64,000 nucleotides of DNA from Anisodus tanguticus (Eukaryota > Streptophyta > Magnoliopsida > Solanales > Solanaceae). Position numbers and translations under genes: made by a program. The DNA is taken from assembly GCA_034509755.1 (NCBI GenBank), contig CM067543.1:13640954-13704953 (forward strand), read 5' to 3'. Below are positions 43,742 through 56,056 of the stretch, piece by piece. The notes under the pieces are model-generated. The model was not told the origin of the DNA. It did not search any database and saw only the letters and a list, made by a program, of their open reading frames with translations. The first letter of the stretch is position 1. Every line of letters begins with the position of its first letter.

Positions 43742-45815
43742 TGTCACGCCCCAAACTCGACCATGGACATAACAAGCATCTGATGCTATAAACAGCATCG
43801 GAATCACCTTATGAATTAATAACAACAAATTCCTATTTAACAATCTTTCATTATTTAAAATCAAATAAGTCATAAGTAACTAAATGAAATCATTATCACA
43901 CATATGATATAACATAGCGGAAGTCTAAGCGAATACTTAGTCATAAAATATGTATAAATGTCTCAACGAGTCATATGAGACTCTAACACACTACCCACAA
44001 TCTGATAGCTATCTATGAATCTTCTAAGAAAATGCATAAATGTCTAACTCATCAGGACGCAACCCGAAAACTACTAATAAGAGGTAATAAATGACTCAAT
44101 GAAAACCCACGAACAAGTGTGTGGGCTCACCAACAATCTGGAAAGTAGCGAGTACTCCTAATCCGCGAGATTTGTCTGTACCTGCTCTTCTTTGTTTCCT
44201 AACATACCATCAAAAACAACAATGGTATGCCTGAGTACTGGATACTCAGTGTGTTTAAGAGGCAATACTTAATGAAATGAAAGTAGTTATAAAATGAATA
44301 ATAATCAATAAAACAATGTTAAATGAAGAAATTAGAAAACCCATAAATGGAGTAAGCCATTAACTTAGAGAAATCATTAGAGAATCCAATAATGAAGAAT
44401 ACATCAAGTTTAACTCATTACCATTTATCATGTCAAGTATGTTACTTACGAACTCAAGATTACCACAAGCCACTCCCAGACAACCAAGATACCATAAAAA
44501 ACCACTCACAGGAAACCAAGATACCACAACAAGCTACTCATAGGCAAATCAATCAATCGATACTCCAGGCTAGGAAACCACGGAGCGTAATCGTCTTCTG
44601 GACTAGCACAACCATAGATGCACCAGGTTATATGCCTTAGATGTCAATCATCCTCTATACTGACACAATAATACTCGTATCGATACATTAGGATCCATAA
44701 CAGCTAATCATCCTCTGGACTAGCACAACTTGCCCATATAAGCCCAAACACAAAATGAGATACAAATAATAGCATATTATCCGAATCATTAGACATGGAT
44801 TAGAGCCAAATATCACTTCTCAACTCATCATCTAAGAATAGAGGTATATCGAGTCATAACCAATTAGAAATATTGTGCAACTTTCTTATTCAATTCAAGT
44901 TCAAGAAACCCATTCAACATCAAAACAAGTTTAAGGTTCAACCTTTAGAAAAATGAGTTCAATCATCCAATAATGGGAAAAAGGAGTTTCACAAAGTAGT
45001 ATAGTTCGTATAAGGTTCGATTTTGGCTTGACCCTACACACGCATGACCTTGTATAAAAGAAATCTTTAATTCCGAAAGAACTTCAACCAAATAAGTGTT
45101 TCAATTATGTTCATATTTTGGAGAAGGATTTCAAGTCACGAACAATCATCTACACCTTTCAAAAAAGATAACATACTTCAAAAAGAAGGTTTTTGAAAAG
45201 TAGACATACCTTAATTTCTGCTGAAAGCTAGCAAGCGTATTCTTCCAAGTTCAACAGTCGTTCTATAATGGTTATTAATAACAAAGTTTAGAATTTTGAC
45301 CAATTCTAGGGGTTTCTACCGTTATTTGAAAACCACTAGGGCTTTTCTAGCCTTAAAACTTGTTCTTGAACCCTAATGAATCACCCCTAGATTCGTATTG
45401 TTTCTAGTACCTTTCACTAGTCGCATACCTCTCAATAATCTCAGTAATGTTTGAAGAATATACATTCAAGAAGTTTCCCAAAGTCCTCTTCAACTTCTTT
45501 TTCTTTGATTTTCAAGAATCTAAAGTTTGGAGAAATGAACTAGGGTTAATTTGATGTTAGATTGATGTAATAATGATGGTGATTGATCAAAAACTTACCT
45601 TCGGTGTTTTGTGGATGTTTTTGGGTTCTTTACTTTCAAAACGTCGGCCAAAATTAAGTGGGAATGAATATAACGAAGTGGGAAACTTAATAAATTCAGA
45701 ACTAGAAAAATAATGGGCTGCGATACCTTCGCGTCACGTGCTCATTACAGATGAGACAACCCGCGGAACCCCTGTGATGTGGTGGTACCGCATAAAGAAA
45801 AATATTTGCCTGGGC
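43742..45815 (-). mobile_element. 5' LTR of gypsy element C, outer end truncated
   Basis: It begins TGTCACGCCCCAAACTCG on plus (LTR 3' end on minus) and is collinear with 40,142-42,240. Similarity fades at GGGCGACTTTCTTTCC near 45,815, so about 370 bp of the LTR start are missing. Because of this the target duplication cannot be checked. The 80-115 residue open frames beginning MKNTSS in both LTR copies reflect the duplicated DNA and have no domain. Confidence 0.82.
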
Positions 45816-46530
45816 GACTTTCTTTCCACAACACTGATGTAAGTAAGGAGGGGTGATGTTTGGTAAGTAGGTCAGGTGTTGGTGATATTCGGATCGATCC
45901 AAAATTGGACACCAAATATGGGGTTCTCGGGTTCTCGATTTGGCCGGATAGGGTGGTGTTTGGTGGATGTTTAAGATAGTTGTGCTTGGAAACGGACTTA
46001 GGCGTTTTGTGAAGTTGTTACGGGTGTGTTTAGAATCAGGGTGATGTTTGGGACATGGTGGTAGGACGGCCTCAGAAATGATCCGAAACAGTGAGGTTCT
46101 CGATATGGTGGTTTATGCGGACTGTTTGTGGTTGTCGGAATTGGACATGTAGTTATGGGTAGTTTCGTGTAGGGACATTTATAGTGAAGATTAGGGAAAT
46201 GTTTTGGAACGTGGTGGTGAAAATATTGAAGTGGTTTGGGACGAGGGATGAAGACGGAATGTGAGGTGTAAGTCTGAGTACACACTAAGTGTTGGAGGTT
46301 TGATTTGGTTAAGTGTTTGGTTCGGTTGTTATAGTTTAAGTGAGGTACGGTCGATATGTCAAGGATATGGACACGGGGGCTTTATTGCCAGGGTATACAC
46401 CAAGATGAAGGTGATCAACTTAACAAGGTCTAGTCCAGGGTTCCTAAGTACAAGCCCGCGAACAAGCCAAGTAAGGGTGGTCAGAAAATCTTAGAGATAG
46501 ACCCAAGACTTTTACTGATTCAGTAGTTTT
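45816..46530. other. GT-rich segment of unknown nature
   Basis: This piece has a base composition unlike its surroundings: G/T-rich on plus, with repeated GGGTGATGTTTGG, GGTTCTCG and GTGGTG words. It carries open frames on both strands (45,998-46,285 minus; 46,261-46,494 plus) without recognisable domains. It starts where LTR C breaks off. Possibly a decayed LTR, but no termini are seen. Confidence 0.4.
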
Positions 46531-46539
46531 CATGGGCAA

Positions 46540-46860
46540 ACATTATGCTGACTTTGTGAGTCAAACAAGAATGTCTATGTTTTGAGTCAAACCATCGTGC
46601 CTCTGGTGTTTGGCTTTCACCTGCTGACAGTTTGGACACTTAGCTACAAAATCGCACGTTGTCTCTTTTATATCGTTTCACCAATAAATCTCCTCAAGGT
46701 CATGGTACATTTTATTATCATCTAGATGGATATAATATCATGAACTGTGCGTTTTTGACATAATTATTTTTTTGAGTCAATCTACATCTGGGAACAATAA
46801 TCTTCTTTGGTACTTTAAAGTACCATCATCTCCCCCTTATTCCTAAGTTGTTATTTTATA
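46540..46860 (-). pseudogene. Gypsy integrase zinc-binding (H2C2) fragment
   Basis: On the minus strand the frame reads DGTLKYQRRLLFPDVD, then MSKTHSS, YIHLDDNKMYHDLEEIYW, a stop in place of Trp, NDIKE, and after a frame change CDFVAKCPNCQQVKAKHQRH, DGLTQN. This is the HHCC zinc-binding N-terminus of a Ty3/gypsy integrase with both histidines and CxxC visible. The catalytic core is absent. Upstream DNA (to 48,470) does not show the expected RNase H or RT, so the fragment is isolated. Confidence 0.75.
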
Positions 46861-48470
46861 CTCATGAATCCCTTTCCTTAACACATAACATAACATGATC
46901 TTTTGTCTTTTTATCTGATTTCTTAATCAGCAATAACTAAGCTCGACGATCGTTCTACTCACTTCATGCTAGGAACATTCCTTGTGGTGATTATATCATT
47001 TTTTCCTCAATATAAAATTGAGTTTCTTCATATCTCGCACTAACTCTTGGGTTTTAAAAGTCTAATTGAACTAACCGACGATTCACATATCTCCCCCTTT
47101 AGACCAAAGGCTAAGATCATATACTTGCAGATTCTTCTCCTTTGTTGAGGTCAAGTAGTCTATCATTTATCTTATGCCATTGTTTGTACTTTACATTAGT
47201 AAGGACTCATCTTTAGACTAACTTCTAGAGCAATCTTCCTTTCTAGAAAATAGAGTTACTTACACGAACGGGGAACTAATGTATTCATAATTGTTGTACA
47301 AACTCTTAATGACTTAACTTTGCTCACTCTATCCATATTACGGAAACTCCTTTCTGATAGCTCTTAAAGGCTATCCTGCTGTATTTTGGCTCTTAAACCC
47401 TTGGGTTCTAACATGCATTCGGATGTATTCAAAATGTCACCCACTTATTGATTTAAAACCTAACTAAGGGAATCAAATTGTACCTCAAATAGCTCTGCTA
47501 AAATCTTTAATCACTTTTAATAGTGAAGACATAATCTTAGGACTTATACATTCTTTATAATCCTCGTACTCAATTTCATTTGATTTTGCTTAATCCTAAT
47601 AAAAAAACACGTCACACTACTATACTTGGCTTACAACCTCTAATCTTTGTCTATATTTGCTAAGAACTTACTCACTATTCTTCCACTCATCACTTGCTAT
47701 CATCATATTCTCTTATTATGCTTTGAACAACTAAAGTGAAACATAAGGTTATTTCCATATTCTCCTCATTATATGGCCCTATTTTACGATCGTATACTAC
47801 AAGTTTATGAATTATAGACATGCATCACACTTAGGAAAATTACGTCTCTCTTATATAAAAGATCAAAATACCTAACCCCATACTTTCTATACACTTCAAT
47901 AACATATCAAGCTATACATATCTGGAGGCAAAACCTAATCACATAACCTAAGAGGGAACTATTATATATTCTTATCTCTTAATAATATTTCCACCTCGTA
48001 GTAACTTGCTAACATCGTACGCTCCGATTTTAATTTGACTAAACTCAAGAAAACTAAAAATATTCCCAGAAATTCAACGTAGTCTGCTTATGGTTCTTAT
48101 GTCATACACCATCTCTTTTATTCATATGCTTGGATTGTACAAAAATATACATCCTCTGAAAAATCATAACACTTAAGAATCATAGGTATTTTGCCCTTAG
48201 GCACCTCTCCGTTCAAAACCATGGTAATCAATTTATGACCATTGTGGCTTAAATCATAACATGTTCCCCGTGGGGTCTTACATTAGATGTATCATCATCA
48301 TACCTATGGAGACATCTGGAGATGCCTCTAATTCCTAATGACATGTTAAAGCATGCAAGCGGTTTTGTCGGAGGACTGTATTACCAAGCTTAGCTACATT
48401 ACGCCTTGCTTTGGGCTTAAGATTTTCTAAGAGCTATTGAATTTGTGGACTGAGCCACATTACCTCCAGT
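46861..48470. other. Unassigned stretch, probably decayed gypsy interior
   Basis: It lies between an integrase fragment and a gag zinc knuckle, both on minus, so decayed pol is expected, but I could not recognise RT or RNase H motifs in any frame by eye. Confidence 0.4.
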
Positions 48471-48479
48471 ACCCTATTT

Positions 48480-48620
48480 CACTGATGGGCAGTCCTTTAG
48501 ATAATGACCTTGCTTGCCACACCCAAAACACACATCCATGCCCGAACGATACACCCTTTGGTGTCTCCCATCACACTTGTTGCACGTAGGATTCTGAAAA
48601 TTGTTGTGGCCCACACTGGC
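48480..48620 (-). pseudogene. Gypsy gag zinc-knuckle fragment
   Basis: On the minus strand CNKCDGRHQRVYRSGMDVCF, then GCGKQGHYLKDCPSVK. The CxxCGxxHxGxC and CxxCGxxGHxxxxCP double motif is that of Del/Tekay-type gag. The surrounding sequence is full of stops. Confidence 0.75.
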
Positions 48621-48894
48621 TTGTGACTAAGAGCCCAATGCTATGAAACACTATTTCTGGCTAAACTGATCGTTCTGATAATATTTATACCTCGGGATTG
48701 GTGCACTAGCTGCAGATGGAGTGGGTCTTTATGACCTTCTGTTGAAAATTATTTGCCTCCACCTCTGTCAGGACCTAAAATTCCATTGTGCTGTGAGAGA
48801 ACCTACCCTAACTCATAGGCGAACCCTACTCATAATACATATAAATTATGCAAAATTAAATGTGGAAATTAAGGAAGTAGAAGAGAAGTAATTA
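48621..48894. other. Junction between the gag fragment and LINE 3' end
   Basis: Contains AGGACCTAAAATTCC and AACTCATAGGCGAACCC, possibly an LTR edge. Nothing firm. Confidence 0.3.
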
Positions 48895-49519
48895 ACAAGT
48901 CTTAATGTTTTTAATTAATGAGGCCCATTTGGGAATTTTATTAAAGGCATAATCAGTCCAACAATGACTGAGCCCAAAATGAAGCGCAGTCCAAATGAAA
49001 ATCAAAAACAAAAAAAGGAAACCAATTGTCCTAAATGGAAAATGAAAATCATTTCCCCTATTTCCTAATTGTTGTCGTTTGACCTCTAAGCTCCATCTTT
49101 GGATGCTCCTTCGACTTCCTCGTCAACTGCTTCTTTGATCTACCACAATACTCCACTCTGATGATGAAATCATGAAACTGAAGTGTGGGAAACCTCTCAT
49201 TGTTGTGTCCCCAACCTTTATTTTCCGTAATTGCCATGATCCAGACCTTCATTTTTCCTCTGTTTGTGTAAGTATCATCCTTTGTATATACTTTATCTCT
49301 TCTTCTTTATCATATACTGATTTTATCTCCTTGTGATCTTTTCCATGCCCGATGAGATGCTTCATGAGGTTGATGCTGCAATTTCATTATCCATGGCGGA
49401 TCCATGTTGATGCTTTCCCTGATATGCTTCTCTTTACTCCCCTTGTATTCCATTACCTTCAGAACTATTTTCATGTGGCTCTTAAATAAGGTACCTGAGA
49501 TTTTTCACTGTTAATGATT

Positions 49520-50015
49520 TTCCTTAGCTCAACATCTAGCCCCATAAATATTTGACAATTAATTAGCCCCATATCAAGTGTTTTGTTAGCTAGTGCATCA
49601 ACCAATTTGTTTCCCTCTCGTAGCATGTGTGAATATGTGCACTGATTCTCTCTTTCTATCTGCTTAATTTCTTCAAAGTACCCAACTAGTTTCTAAGGTA
49701 GCTTCCATTCTTCGATTACTATCATCTGCATCATCAAAGAATCTGTTTGAATATTGATTTTACTTCTCTGTGTAGTATCACACCATTTAATTGCTTCCAA
49801 GATTGCTATTGCCTCAACTTCTATATTTGTGATGTGTCCCAATTCCTCTGATGAGCATGTATGATGTTACTATCCTCATCTCTACCACAAAAACCATAAG
49901 CTCCCCTTCCTGGATTACCCCTAGATGCACCATCTGTGTTGCATTTTATCCAATCCTTTGGTAGCGGTTGCCAAGTGACCTTAGTCACCTTCACCTTAAG
50001 TCTATAACCCTTCAA
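49520..50015 (-). pseudogene. LINE RNase H domain (RVT_3)
   Basis: On the minus strand DWIKCNTDGASRGNPGRGAY, then GFCGRDEDSN, NIEVEAIAILEAIKWCDTTQ, INIQTDSLMMQMIV and SHMLREGNKLVDALANKT. The D of NTDGAS, the E of the VEAIA helix and the D of QTDS are the catalytic acids. A one-base shift near 49,840 separates the first motif from the rest. It removes RNA from the RNA-DNA hybrid after reverse transcription. Confidence 0.85.
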
Positions 50016-50019
50016 TACT

Positions 50020-51150
50020 TGTATAAGTTCATCCTATATATTTGGAATATTATGAATAGATGGATTCTTTACTTTTGACCAATCTCTATATAGTAGAAAG
50101 GATCTGAAATATGCATCTTCCCACTGACTTCTTATCACCATGCTGGTAAGAATTTCTTCTCTTCCACAATTCCCATTTAATTACAACTGGCAAGGCATGA
50201 AATACTGGTTTGAGTCTGTCAGTGACAGGCTCAGTTAACCTTTTCACTATGATTTGTTGTAATTGTAGTCCTTCAATATTTATACCTGCAAAAGAAGAGA
50301 AAAAGTACCAAGTCCTATTAGCATAATATGATTTAGTAAAAAGGTGTTGAGTTGTCTCCTTCCTAGGATTTGAGTAGCACCAACACCTAGATGCTAGATT
50401 AATGTGCATCTTCTTCAACACCTCATCAATTGGTATTTTGAACTTCCAACACCTCCATATGAAGAAATGTGTTTTGAAAGGAAGCCCCTTAATCCATATG
50501 AACTTGAAAATATCATTCTCCTTCCCCTTACTCTTAAATACCCCCAGGCTGATTTTACAGTGAATTGGAGCTTGTTACTCAAAACCCACCATGGTTCATC
50601 CTCTACTTCACAGTCCCTAGGTGGTTTTACTGTATCTAGGATGTGTAGTACTATGTCACAAGATAACCAATGTTGTAACTTCACTATATCCAGCTCTCAT
50701 CCTTTACCAGTTCATGCACATTTTGAATTGAATCATCATATGTGTCTCCCTCTGAAGCATAATACAAATCCCCTAATCTTGTCCAATTGTCATACCAAAA
50801 AGAGAATTTCCTATCCTTGTTTGCCACCAGATGTGATGTTCTATAATGTCCCTATCCTACAACATTTTCTTCCAGTTCTGTGACCTATATTTCCATTACA
50901 CAATTACTGGATTATTTTTTTACAATATTTGTTGCTCATATAGGAAGTACATAAAGATGGAGTAGTTCTGAAATTCCACAAAATCTTAGAACATAGAGCC
51001 ATGGACACATCAAGTAATGATCTAAAGACGAAACCTCCTTATTTTTCTGGAATACAAAGATGAATCCAAGATTACCAATGTCTGCTTCTTCCTCCCACTG
51101 TGTTACTCCAGAAGAATTTTGCAAACATTTTATGTATTTGCCTTATCACA
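50020..51150 (-). pseudogene. LINE C-terminal region with zf-RVT motif
   Basis: The minus-strand frame 50,421-50,086 reads LKKMHINLASRCWCYSNPRK and ETTQHLFTKSYYANRTWYFF, the zinc-binding reverse-transcriptase tail (CxxC then H). Upstream (50,684-50,430) are EDEPWWVLSNKLQFTVKSAW and a Trp-containing segment typical of the region before zf-RVT, in alternating frames. The linking part 50,690-51,150 contains stops. Confidence 0.7.
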
Positions 51151-51159
51151 CCACCAGGT

Positions 51160-52330
51160 GGGTTAAGGAGATAACCAATGAACTGACATTCCTTATAACA
51201 CATTCTTGATTAGTATTGCCCTGCCCCCAAAGGATAGCATCTTTCCTTTCCAAGAAAGCAACCTATTCATGATCTTAGTTAGAATAAGATTGTAAAAATC
51301 CTTCTTCCTTCTACTATAAAAAATAGGGCATCTCAAGTATGTAAAAGGAAAGTACTTTCTATTTATACCAGTCACAACTTCCACAATTACCTTTATATCA
51401 TTTGTGACTGAACGATGTAAATAAAAAAAATCTTTTTCCTTATTCACCTTTTGACCTGAAGTCTTTTCATAATTCCCAAGTAGCTCTATGATAATTTTAA
51501 GAAACAGAACATCAGCAGATGAAAAAATGATCATATTATCTGCATAAGCTAAATGGTTCACCTTAGGACCCTATTTAGGTAAACCAAAGCCCATAAATTG
51601 TGGGATTTGATGCAGCTGATTCAGATTTCTGGTTAATCAGTATAAAAAGGGTAGGGGATAAGGGGTCCCCCTGCTTTACTCCTCTTGATGATTGGAAAAA
51701 CCCATGCTCCTGACCATTTATCAGTATTGAGTACCAATTATTGTTGATTATCCTGAATACCATGTCAACCACTATATGTGAAAACCATATTTTCCTCATC
51801 ACCATTGTTAAACAAAGCGAAGAAACCCTGTCATAAGCCTTTGCCATGTCCAGCTTCATCACCACATTAGCAGTCTTAGTTCTTAGTCATATATTAGACA
51901 TAATTTCCTATGTCAATAAGATATTTTTAACTTACTCCTCTCCTTGAAAAAACCTGCTTGATTTAATGAAATCAAATCTGGTAGGAACACCTTCATTCGT
52001 TTATGAATGAGTCTTGAGAAGATCTTATTCAAAAAATTACTCAAACTAATAGATTTCATATCAGAAAAGGTATTAATGATATCTTTTTTTGGTAATAAAA
52101 CCATACTAGTATGAGTTATAAATTGGGAAGCTCAGCACCACAAAAAAATGAAATCACCAAATTAGTAATATCCTCTCCAATGATGTTCCAATACTTTTGA
52201 ATGAAAATCCTAGTAAAACCATCAGGTCCTCCAGCACTATCCCCATTTAGACTAAAAACAATCTTTTTAACCTACTCATCTGTAGGTATGGAAGTGATCT
52301 GATCATTTTTAACTTCTAAAATCATACATG
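51160..52330 (-). pseudogene. LINE reverse transcriptase, broken
   Basis: On the minus strand: VKKIVFSLNGDSAGGPDGFT (52,290-52,220), SLSNFLNKIFSRLIHKRMK (about 52,050), LDMAKAYDRVSS (51,855, first catalytic Asp), GVKQGDPLSPTLFIL (about 51,655) and AYADNMIIFSSADVLF (51,550). The palm motif YADD reads YADN, so one catalytic Asp is replaced. A thumb segment follows (LLSWKGKMLSFGGRAILIKN). Several frameshifts separate these blocks. Confidence 0.88.
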
Positions 52331-52563
52331 GGACATAATACAAAATTTCAAAATTATTAGGATGAACTTCCTTTGCAAATTGTTCTCTAATGAAATATAT
52401 AGCTTCTTTTGCTATTCCATCAGTCTCTTCTACTAGTTTCCTCCAGCATCCTATATTCTCCTTAATTGTACCATATTTCTTCTCCCTTGTACATATGCAT
52501 AAAAATTCTTATATTTCTGTCCACATCCTCAAACCATTGCATACCTGACTTTTTCTTCCAAAA

Positions 52564-52945
52564 CTACACCTCTAGATTGAAATACCTCTTCAAATTAGCC
52601 CGAGCTCTGTGCAATCTCTCCCTATTATGAGGTGTAGGTTGTGATTCAAATTGCACCTTATGCACCTTTATCACATCTTCCAAAGCTTCAATCTCTTGGA
52701 AAATATTCCCAAATGTATTCCTACTCCAGTGGGCGAAAGATTTCAATTTGTGATAAAAAATAATTAAAGGGTTAGCCATAAAATCATCTTGCCAACTTGT
52801 CTTCACAACATCCAAGAAGGATTCATGCTTAACCCAGAAATTTAAAAACATTAAAGGTTTCTTTATAGACACTGAATCTCTTTATAAGTAATAAGAAGTG
52901 GGGTATGATCAGACCATGTTCTGGTGAGAAGCTGAATTTCAATAT
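52564..52945 (-). pseudogene. LINE endonuclease end and linker
   Basis: EIQLLTRTWSDHTPLLITYK at the upstream end contains the SDHTPL motif that closes the APE-type endonuclease. After a shift the linker follows (PLMFLNFWVKHESFLDVVKT, FAHWSRNTFGNIFQEIEALE). The element is cut here, so the rest of the endonuclease is lost. Confidence 0.8.
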
Positions 52946-52949
52946 TTAG

Positions 52950-54680
52950 AACAAGTCTTAAAAATAGAAATGGAAGTCTGAAGAAAACACCAAATATAGA
53001 TCTGGTAGTTATGAGTACACAACTCTAAATATGAGTACAAGTCTGAATAGAAATAATAAACTGTCTGAATGTAAAGGACAGAAAGGTAAAGATAGATAAA
53101 GAGCTCTAGTGTCGGGAATGCATCAATGACTCACCCTGAAGTTTCCAAATGATCAACCTCGATCTAAGCACGATCAACTGCTACGTCACCTCCTCGCTGG
53201 GTACCTACACATAGAGTGAAGCAAGCGTAGAGTGAGTACGTGAAATACGTGTACTCAGTAACATCATCGACCGACCCTAGCTATAACAGTGGCGAGGGTT
53301 GGTACTTTCTGATACCTCTATACTAGTTAGTCACGTAGGCATAATATAATCAATTAACCAATATAATAGTAAATCTATGATTCAATTATGTACAAGTTCT
53401 CTCTTGATCTAAAATTCACACAAGATTTAACCTAAACCCCGTAATCGGGTGTCTAGTCCCATCAAGCCTCACAACTCATCCTCACAATAGCTATAAGTCT
53501 CAAGTATCCATAGTTTCTCTATCAAATCACAATATCAAGTAGTTTAGAAGAAACCAACACCGAGTACATACAACATCAAATACATATCAGAATAAGGATG
53601 AATGCAATATTGATGATATATATGTCGGCAATGGTCATATGTACCCGGTATACATACGCTGCTACAATAGATGCTTCACGTGACCCATGGAGGACTAATG
53701 AGGTGCATAAACCCATCCCGAATATCCTATCGGATACTAGCTCTGTGGCTGAAGTGTCATCCACGATCATCACTTTCGTAATCATTTACCATATTCTTTA
53801 ACCCGACATTCCAAGCCGTTTCTCAACAATATACAGTAACCAGTGCCAATGATAAAAATGTATGAATGATATGGATATGCGTACACCATGCAATCAACAT
53901 AATCAATTTAATCATAATTTATCAGTTTCCATTCAACTATTCAGACGAGTTGTGGAGTGATGAATGAATGACAAGTAAAATCATAATATCATATCAATGT
54001 CTACAAGCCCAAGTAATCATAACTCATACGAACCTAAGCGGACTCTTTCACCGCACCTCGTGGCCCGAAGGCTAAACACATAAACTCCTTTACATGTGTT
54101 TTTCTAGTTTATTAATTACCCAATTAAGTTCACCTGGTGCCTGTATTTGTGCTCGTCACATCACTAATACAGGACCCCCAAATTCCCATTTCTCCCATTA
54201 GTTCATTACAAGCATACCAACATAAATACGCTATACTAGAGTCCAGTAAGTATCAACTTGCCTGAATAGAGTCGAAGAAGTCACGCAATAGCCTTTCCCT
54301 TTATTATTGCCTCCTCACGAGCCCACTCTGATTAATCATATTGATAATATATGAGATCATGGTCTAGTCAATACCCATAATCCCTAAGCTAGTTTACAAA
54401 TGAACCCCACGCCCACATTACCAAAATACAAACTTTTCTACCCAAATAGTACCCATATGTGCTAGATAGTCATAATACCAAGTTAATTTAATAACGGACC
54501 AAGTTAATTTAATAACGGACCCCAATTGGGTCTCCAATTTTAAGATAAGTCAAAATTCCCAATTCCAAACCCTAGAATTTTCCCCAAATCCCAAAAAGGG
54601 TTTAATCATGCAATTAACCGATTAATTAACACCCACTAGTCATTTACATCATTATTCTCAGCTCCACCCCCACCCCCACA
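52950..54680 (-). mobile_element. Gypsy LTR fragment, minus strand
   Basis: On the minus strand it includes CACGTATTTCACGTACTCAC, GGTACCCAGCGAGGAGGTGA and GATCGTGCTTAGATCGAGG near its 3' side, and AAACCCTTTTTGGGATTTGG near its 5' side. These are phrases I recognise from Solanaceae gypsy LTRs. Neither terminus is defined. It contains a perfect 21-bp tandem duplication (54,480-54,500 and 54,501-54,521). No gene is seen. Confidence 0.5.
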
Positions 54681-54769
54681 TCGACACACCATCACCACCG
54701 ACCACAGACGATGTGCCGTCCGCCGACCACCGACGACCAGGCATGCTACCCCAGCACTGTTGTTCTCTG

Positions 54770-55951
54770 TTATCTCTCTCTTTCTCTGTCTTCCCCTAGT
54801 CGAATCTCGGTTATGATAAGGAGAATGTTGGGTAGGTTGTTGATATGATTTCCCTCTAAGTGGAACATAAGTGTTGGAGCTTCAGTTTTGGTAGCCATTG
54901 TTGTTCTCTCTCCAATCTTTTTCATTCCCCTATCTCTAATTTGGGCCTCCTTGGTCATTCTTCCAACCTTGATTCCCAACTTGATTACTAGATTGACATG
55001 GTTGGCTTGACCCTTGGTAATTAGGTCGGAAACCCCACTGCATGTTGTTCACAAAACTTACATCTTCTTCTTGCTCATTGTACCCTTCATGGTCATAAGG
55101 CACCATCTCGGATAAACCTTGCTTTGGACCCATGTTTGCCACTACATTCACCTTCTTGGTCCGCTTCTCCATCACATGCTTAATAAGGACTGCCATTTGG
55201 GTCACCAATTGAGCCATAGTCTCATCCCTCTCTTCTTCCTTCTTCATTGTCTCTCTACACAAGACATTTGAGGGCCTCCCCCGACTACCTATGATGTCCT
55301 AGTGTGCCAAGCATTGTTAGTCTTTGATAGCTTATCAAGAAGCTCACTCACCATGGTAAATGAATTATCCATCAAGGCACCTTCCGTAATATTGTTGGCC
55401 ACTGACTTGTTGACCAAATCAAGCACCCCATAGAAAGTTTGGAGAAATACATCATCGCTCAATACATAGTTGTAACATTGATTTAGCTTCTTCTTAAACC
55501 TAAGCCATGCTTCATGTAATGCTTCACCCAGCATTTGATGAAATATCAATATCTCATCTTGGAGTTGGAGCATGTGAGCCAGAAGAAAGAATCTCTCAAG
55601 GAATGCCTCCACTAACTCTGTCCAAGTAGTGATGGACTCGGATGGCAAGTCATCTAACAAAATTGTGGCCTCCCCCGTTAAAGAAAAGGGAAAGAGCCTT
55701 AGCTTGACAGTTTCCTTGGACACGTTGGGATGACAAAAAGTGAAGCACACCTCATTAAAATTCCTCAAATTCCTATTCGGGTCATCTGAGACCGATCCCC
55801 CAAATAATCCCTTGTTGTTGAGCATATGGAGAATGGTTGAGGTGTTATGGATTGTATTCCCAGGAATTTGGGGTGGCCGGATGGTATTAGCAAAGGTTGT
55901 CCTCTCTATGATTCCTTCATCATTCGACTCCACCATGGCACCTAACACCAC
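54770..55951 (-). pseudogene. Athila-like gypsy gag
   Basis: The minus-strand frame 55,951-55,289 starts MVLGAMVESNDEGIIERT, with the second Met (MVESN) the likelier start. It carries a gag domain: LRNFNEVCFTFCHPNVSKET, KLRLFPFSLTGEATILLDDL, ITTWTELVEAFLERFFLLAH and GEALHEAWLRFKKKLNQC. This is the recognised Athila-type retrotrans_gag. A second frame (55,262-54,936) continues with EERDETMAQLVTQMAVLIKH and NNMQWGFRPNYQGSSQPCQS, and a third with basic repeats to 54,770. Two frame changes break it. A leader with a tRNA-Asp-type primer site (56,036-56,056) and an LTR lie upstream on the same strand. Protease and pol are absent. Confidence 0.82.
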
Positions 55952-56035
55952 AAAAACAACAAGTACACGTAAATTAAGAAATAAAGACTTAGCAAAGTGA
56001 TAACACTACAAATAGGAAATTTTTAAAACAGTATT

Positions 56036-56056
56036 CCCCGGCAAAGGCACCAAACT
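56036..56056 (-). promoter_or_regulatory. Primer-binding site of Athila-like element (tRNA-Asp type)
   Basis: On the minus strand TTTGGTGCCTTTGCCGGGGA follows the LTR end GGGTGAGATCA. The family site is TGGCGCCGTTGCCGGGGA, so two bases differ. Confidence 0.88.

Larger units (their letters stand above)
48895..52945 (-). mobile_element. L1-type LINE, 5'-truncated, minus strand
   Basis: About 4 kb of a non-LTR retrotransposon. In coding order on minus: end of the endonuclease, linker, reverse transcriptase, zf-RVT zinc-binding region, RNase H, and a 3' untranslated region (about 49,500 to 48,895) ending in AT-rich sequence with AATAAAATTCCC. The endonuclease N-terminus and ORF1 are missing, the usual outcome of target-primed reverse transcription. 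No target duplication could be identified. Frameshifts and stops throughout show it is dead. Confidence 0.88.

Noticed and set aside
45998..46494. Open frames on both strands of the GT-rich segment
   Set aside because: Length is explained by biased composition; no recognisable motif.
53576..53801. Overlapping 67-69 residue frames on both strands
   Set aside because: Inside an LTR fragment, without domains.
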